From Leptospira vanthielii serovar Holland str. Waz Holland = ATCC 700522 (GTDB lineage Bacteria > Spirochaetota > Leptospiria > Leptospirales > Leptospiraceae), in NCBI RefSeq assembly GCF_000332455.1, contig NZ_AOGY02000072.1, positions 1-10,000 of the forward strand: a DNA stretch of 10,000 bases, given 5' to 3'. The notes below the pieces were generated by a model. That model searched no databases and was not told where the DNA came from. It was given only the letters and a program-made list of their open reading frames with translations. Position 1 is the stretch's first letter. Each line of letters opens with the position of its first letter. A program made the translations under genes and the position numbers. Shown here piece after piece: positions 7,318 to 10,000 of this stretch.

Positions 7318-7405
7318 CACGAGCCACTCCCCGCATGGCCTAACTCGGGCGGGGGTTTGTAGATTCGCATCCATATAAGGACAATCTCTTCGGGGCGAGT
7401 CCCCA
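7318..7405. repeat. GC-rich island A with hairpin, possible dispersed intergenic repeat
   Basis: A compositional island in AT-rich DNA. CCCCGC (7329-7334) pairs with GCGGGG (7349-7354). An inner CC/GG pair adds two base pairs and leaves a TAACTC loop with a small bulge. A second short stem is GGGG (7395-7398) with CCCC (7404-7407). The block is not coding as far as I can see. It is compatible with a repeat, a structured RNA or a terminator, and I cannot tell which from one copy. Confidence 0.4.
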
Positions 7406-7464
7406 AACACTTGGAGAAATATCGAAATTTGTCTCTTATTCTTTGAATAAATTCTCAAAATATT

Positions 7465-7535
7465 GGGGTCGGGCTATCCAGGGCTTCGGTCGCATAGCGA
7501 CCGCTAACGCGCCCTTACTATCCCTCTCGCGAAAC
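7465..7535. repeat. GC-rich island B with perfect 7-bp hairpin, possible dispersed repeat
   Basis: The core is a perfect inverted repeat CGGTCGC-ATA-GCGACCG (7487-7503). It is flanked by GGGC (7481-7484) and GCCC (7511-7514), which can extend the stem across an internal loop. The motif CTATCC occurs at both ends (7474-7479 and 7518-7523) in direct orientation. Boundaries against AT-rich flanks are sharp. The layout resembles short, non-coding, dispersed palindromic elements; multiple copies in the genome would confirm that. Confidence 0.45.
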
Positions 7536-7865
7536 CGAACCAATTATATTTCCTAGGTTTCCCTTTTCCTATCTTTAAATAAAAGCAGGCCTTGTATTTC
7601 TTATGATTACAAAAAATTTTTCAACAAGTCAATTTAACTTCCGGCCACTTTGTTTCTTAAAAATCAATAATTAAAATTTAGAACAAACTGTTGTTTCCTT
7701 ATTTATCACATTCTAATTCTCCATAATAACCTAGATTCAAAGATCAAACCACCCTAACTACCTTTGAATTCCCTTTCTATTACAGAGAAAAAAGCATCTA
7801 ACTTTTGCCTGAAGTAAATTGCGCTTTCTTTCTTCATGAATTTTATACCCTTATATTAAAACAAG

Positions 7866-7894
7866 TTTACATTTCTAAAAATTTATCCTATATC
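7866..7894 (+). promoter_or_regulatory. Candidate sigma-70 promoter of the TfoX-like gene
   Basis: TTTACA (7866-7871) and TATATC (7889-7894) are spaced by 17 bp. Transcription would begin near 7900-7902, only a few bases before the ATG at 7905. Confidence 0.4.
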
Positions 7895-7904
7895 TTTCAA
7901 ATAT

Positions 7905-8285
7905 ATGGCTATCAATGAGAAATTATTGGAAAGTGTTCGGAAGTCTATGGAAGGACAGACGGATGTGGAAGAGAAAAAAATGTTTGGTGGTTTATGTTTT
8001 ATGGTAAACGATAAAATGTGCGTCTGTGTTAGAAATGATGAAATCATGTGCAGAATCGATCCTGAAACTGTTGAATCCATTCTATCAAAGAAAAAGGCTC
8101 GCCCAATGATCCATAACGGACACCTGATGAAAGGATTTGTTTTTGTTAAGGAAGAAGATATAAAAACAAAAAAAGAAATTGAGTATTGGATTCAATTATC
8201 TCTCGAATACAATAAAAAATCTCCACCAGCTAAGAAAAAAAACAAGAAAACGAGTCAAAAAAAAACTTTTCCCCAAAGAAAATAA
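7905..8285 (+). CDS. TfoX/Sxy N-terminal domain protein
   Basis: This 126-aa protein consists of a single TfoX N-terminal domain (about 5-102) plus a basic tail. Domain marks are KKMFGGLCFMVNDKMCVCV (24-42), IMCRIDP (47-53), ARPM (65-68), MKGFVFV (75-81) and the helix carrying Trp95. TfoX/Sxy proteins regulate competence genes in gamma-proteobacteria, but the many stand-alone N-domain proteins elsewhere have no proven role, so competence should not be assumed. The last 23 residues hold ten lysines with prolines and look disordered and nucleic-acid binding. No Shine-Dalgarno sequence precedes the ATG, and the candidate promoter is so close that a leaderless mRNA is possible. It is a single-gene unit with its own terminator, divergent from the hydrolase operon. 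Confidence 0.88.
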   Translation: MAINEKLLESVRKSMEGQTDVEEKKMFGGLCFMVNDKMCVCVRNDEIMCRIDPETVESILSKKKARPMIHNGHLMKGFVFVKEEDIKTKKEIEYWIQLSLEYNKKSPPAKKKNKKTSQKKTFPQRK

Positions 8286-8292
8286 AAAAGTT

Positions 8293-8324
8293 ATTTGGGA
8301 ACTGTAAAAGTTCAAATGTTTTTT
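8293..8324 (+). terminator. Likely Rho-independent terminator after the TfoX-like gene
   Basis: ATTTG (8293-8297) and AACT (8300-8303) pair with AGTT (8309-8312) and CAAAT (8313-8317) around a GTAAA loop. Two bulged G residues lie on the left arm. Six T residues follow at 8319-8324. The stem is AT-rich but well placed, 8 bp after the stop. Confidence 0.5.
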
Positions 8325-8348
8325 GCGGGTCAATTTTTTTTGAACGGT

Positions 8349-9104
8349 ATTGAATCAAAAAAACAATGAATCGCATCTGAAATTAGAAGATTCCACAAGG
8401 GAGATCTACTTTCTTACGGAAGTCCGAGAGTTCAGAAAGAACTAAGAGCAAGGGGAATCAAAGTCAGTTTACCCACTGTGGCTAAAATTATGCGAGAAAA
8501 TGGGATTAAAGCCATTACAACAAGGAAATTCAAGCCACCTGTGACAACAAATTCCAATCATGAAGAAGCTATTAGTCCAAACTTGCTTGAACAAAACTTT
8601 GAGGTTTCAACACCAAACACAGTGTATGTAACTGATATAACCTACATTCCCTATTTGTTTGGATTTCTATATCTATGTAAATTTAAAGATATATGCACAA
8701 AGAAGATTGTTGGATGGGCTGTTGATACTCATATGAAAACTTCTCTCGTTATGAGGGCACTTGAAAATGCTGTTGAGAACCAAAAACCAAATGAAGGACT
8801 TATCATCCATTCTGATAGAGGAAGTCAGTATGCGAGTAAAGAGTTTCGTGAGAAACTAACGTCAAAAGGATTCATTCAAAGTATGAGTAGGAAAGGAAAT
8901 TGTTGGGACAATGCTCCTGCTGAATCTTTTTTTGCTACACTGAAAAGAGAGTTTACAAACTATAAGAACTTCCATTCCTTAGAACAGACTCAAAGTTCTC
9001 TTTTTGAGTATATTGAAGTTTTTTATAACAGAAAGCGTTTGCATTCTAGAATTGGATACAAAGCTCCTGTTACATTTGAAAATGAATTTTATGCCTATGC
9101 GTGA
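8349..9104 (+). mobile_element. Remnant of an IS3-family insertion sequence
   Basis: Only the 3' two-thirds of the transposase OrfB can be seen. OrfA, the frameshift region and the OrfB start are absent. I find no convincing terminal inverted repeats or target duplication on either side, so both ends are uncertain. Weak OrfB-like similarity may extend left of the in-frame stop at 8367-8369, to about 8349. The copy is probably unable to move by itself. Confidence 0.75.
8370..9104 (+). pseudogene. IS3-family transposase OrfB, truncated at its N-terminus
   Basis: The reading frame is open from 8370, just after TGA 8367-8369. It begins with the HTH_21-like stretch IASEIRRFH, SYGSPRVQKELRARGIKVS, then the integrase core to the end (EFYAYA, stop 9102-9104). 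The earliest possible start codon is GTG at 8478, giving 208 residues. In that numbering the DDE triad is Asp53 (TDITYIP), Asp113 (HSDRGSQY) and Glu149 (NAPAESFF), with the 35-residue Asp-Glu spacing typical of IS3 transposases. The C-terminal FYNRKRLHSRIGYKAPVTFE is also intact. A full OrfB would have about 60-70 more residues before this point. The catalytic core itself carries no frameshift or stop, so the truncation looks fairly recent or the core is under some constraint. Confidence 0.85.
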
Positions 9105-9416
9105 GTATATTTTTACTTAGGAACGTCACCAGAGATCCTCCGAAACATTTTAAAGAAGACTAATTTTCGATCTAATAACCATATCTATCCTCAAAAAAAA
9201 CCAAATTAAATGGCCGAGGCTCGCAATATCTCATAGAAAATTTTGTCTTATTTTTTTTGAGCTTCCCCCGAAAATATAGTCGCCTTGAAGCCGATTGGTT
9301 TCCTAAAATGGTCAATCTGTCACGAGTACAAGAGGGTCCCTTCTGGGATTGGCGACTGGATCTTCGAAAAACCCTTAGCACTTTGCTATGTGATTAAAGA
9401 CCTTATGACAAAAATC

Positions 9417-9430
9417 CACAGGTACCTGTG
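9417..9430. promoter_or_regulatory. 14-bp perfect palindrome
   Basis: CACAGGTACCTGTG is fully self-complementary. It may be a dimeric regulator's operator. T-rich tracts flank it on both strands (ATTTTTT at 9434-9440), so a weak bidirectional terminator with a 5-bp stem is the alternative. Confidence 0.35.
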
Positions 9431-9446
9431 ACTATTTTTTATGTAA

Positions 9447-9457
9447 TGAGTGACTCA
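9447..9457. promoter_or_regulatory. 11-bp palindrome TGAGT-G-ACTCA, candidate operator
   Basis: Perfect inverted repeat with a single central base, 167 bp upstream of the TetR-family start and 25 bp before the candidate -35 box. TGA...TCA ends are common in TetR-family operators; assignment here is inference. Confidence 0.3.
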
Positions 9458-9475
9458 AAACGATGTTGGTAATGG

Positions 9476-9524
9476 TGGCCTTTGACATGCCATATTCATT
9501 TTTCTAATGGCAAAATAGAGGCCA
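9476..9524. promoter_or_regulatory. 49-bp interrupted dyad overlapping a candidate promoter
   Basis: TGGCCT (9476-9481) matches AGGCCA (9519-9524), and TGCCAT (9488-9493) matches ATGGCA (9507-9512). Both pairs share one centre at 9500. A perfect -35 box TTGACA (9482-9487) lies between the left arms. Possible -10 boxes are TCTAAT (9503-9508, 15-bp spacing) or TAATGG (9505-9510, 17-bp spacing). This is the layout expected of a repressor-controlled promoter, or of a structured leader. Confidence 0.4.
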
Positions 9525-9623
9525 ATTATGGGGAATACTTTTGATTTAGCCAGGATTGATCTTTATGGAAATCAATGAGATATCGGAACATGGCATTCAA
9601 TTGGCATGGTCTAAAATTTAATA

Positions 9624-10000
9624 ATGGGAAGACACAAGCAGTTTGATCGAACAGAAGTTATAGAAAAGGCAATGCATGTCTTTTGGGAAAAAGGCTTTGC
9701 AAGCTCAAGTCTCAAAGACATTGAAAAAGCGACTGGTGTTTTTAAGTCCGGCCTATATTCTGAATTCAAAGACAAAGACGATCTTTTTATTCAAACAATT
9801 CATCACTACAAACAAAACCATCCCTCAAGGAAGATTTTAGGTAGGGATCCGCTTGGCTGGGAAAATATTCGAGAGTTTTTTCGTCTTGTTATACTATCGG
9901 AGAATCAGTTTGGCGACTATTTAGCGTGCATAGTGCCAGAACTTGGTCTTCTCCCAAAGAGAGTTCGGTCAATTCTTGAGGAAAGTATGGCGGCCTGCGG
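9624..10000 (+). CDS. TetR/AcrR-family transcriptional regulator, 3' end outside window
   Basis: The frame runs from ATG 9624 off the right edge (125 complete codons). The start MGRHKQFDRTEVIEKAMHVF is the standard TetR N-terminal helix. The helix-turn-helix follows at about 28-55 (SSLKDIEKATGVFKSGLYS, then EFKDKDDLF). The order and FWEKGF/LYSEFKDKDDLF wording resemble the ComR/AcuR-like branch. The start of the ligand-binding domain is visible (GWENIREFFRLVI, and DYLACIVPELGL where relatives have a GCLLVN-like segment). It would bind DNA as a dimer and be released by a small ligand. No Shine-Dalgarno sequence precedes the ATG. GGCAT motifs at 9592-9596 and 9603-9607 echo the arms of the upstream dyad, consistent with autoregulation. 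The regulated gene is probably beyond the window or is this gene itself. Confidence 0.88.
   Translation, partial: MGRHKQFDRTEVIEKAMHVFWEKGFASSSLKDIEKATGVFKSGLYSEFKDKDDLFIQTIHHYKQNHPSRKILGRDPLGWENIREFFRLVILSENQFGDYLACIVPELGLLPKRVRSILEESMAAC

Larger units (their letters stand above)
7175..7904. other. Intergenic region with two GC-rich islands, no convincing gene
   Basis: This gap of 730 bp separates the leftward hydrolase operon from the rightward TfoX-like gene, so it must hold promoters for both. About 7175-7315 is the likely upstream region of the hydrolase operon. Two GC-rich blocks follow (described separately). From about 7541 to 7860 the sequence is strongly AT-rich, with many stops in all frames and no family I recognise. 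A 27-codon minus-strand frame (7837-7754) has no good ribosome site. Confidence 0.7.
9105..9623. other. Intergenic region between IS3 remnant and TetR gene
   Basis: About 519 bp without a recognisable gene. The first part (9105-9400) has open frames on both strands without ribosome sites or known motifs, and could be decayed coding or IS-flanking sequence. The second part (9417-9524) contains three dyad-symmetric sites and a candidate promoter. A 16-codon frame (9528-9578) follows before the TetR start. Confidence 0.65.

Noticed and set aside
7183..7458. 91-codon minus-strand frame upstream of the hydrolase
   Set aside because: It runs through GC-rich island A, has no Shine-Dalgarno sequence, and the protein has no domain-like pattern.
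7754..7837. 27-codon minus-strand frame (MKKESAIYFRQ...)
   Set aside because: The composition looks protein-like, but it is short, lacks a ribosome site and promoter, and no family is recognised. It could be a gene fragment.
8310..8345. Inverted repeat GTTCAAA...TTTGAAC
   Set aside because: The arms are AT-rich with a 22-base gap and one arm is already used by the better terminator stem. It does not match IS3 terminal repeats.
9172..9397. Open frames on both strands between the IS3 remnant and the TetR gene
   Set aside because: The minus frame (9381-9172) and the plus frame (9179-9397, first ATG only at 9308) have no ribosome site or known motif. They overlap each other and neither is preferable.
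1..10000. CRISPR arrays, tRNA genes, toxin-antitoxin or phage defence cassettes
   Set aside because: No regularly spaced repeats, cloverleaf-like segments or recognisable defence proteins were seen on either strand.

Overview
This window looks like a chromosome segment of a spirochaete, most probably a Leptospira, and perhaps a saprophytic species. The grounds are the AT-rich base use, a lipoprotein with a loose spirochaete-type lipobox, a second-type ClpP protein next to an ECF sigma factor, and the general feel of the protein families. The genus call is inference; there is no rRNA or other marker gene here.

Positions 1-2371 (+) hold the proline catabolism genes: the C-terminal part of a proline dehydrogenase (running in from the left edge), overlapping by 11 bp a delta-1-pyrroline-5-carboxylate (P5C) dehydrogenase. 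Together they take proline to glutamate. Both halves look like pieces of the fused PutA protein, here read in two different frames.

Positions 2400-7168 (-) hold six genes facing the proline genes. Read in transcription order, the first three are a membrane-anchored alpha/beta hydrolase, a small YCII/DGPF-type protein and an ECF42-type sigma factor with its long C-terminal TPR-like extension. The next three follow after a 65-bp spacer and are very tightly packed: a second, short ECF sigma factor, a ClpP-type serine peptidase starting with TTG, and an exported metallo-beta-lactamase-fold lipoprotein. No anti-sigma gene is visible for either sigma factor.

Positions 7175-7904 are a non-coding stretch of about 730 bp. 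Two GC-rich, inverted-repeat-bearing islands (about 7318-7405 and 7465-7535) stand out from very AT-rich flanks and may be copies of dispersed intergenic repeats. A TfoX/Sxy N-terminal-domain gene with a lysine-rich tail follows (7905-8285), with a promoter so close to the ATG that its mRNA may be leaderless, and a likely terminator behind it.

Positions 8349-10000 look like accessory DNA. There is a 5'-truncated IS3-family transposase with an intact DDE core, then a 519-bp spacer containing three dyad-symmetric sites and a candidate promoter, and finally the 5' part of a TetR-family regulator that runs off the right edge. The dyads are natural candidates for the operator of that regulator or of its target. 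I see no tRNA, rRNA, CRISPR array or complete novel defence system in the window.
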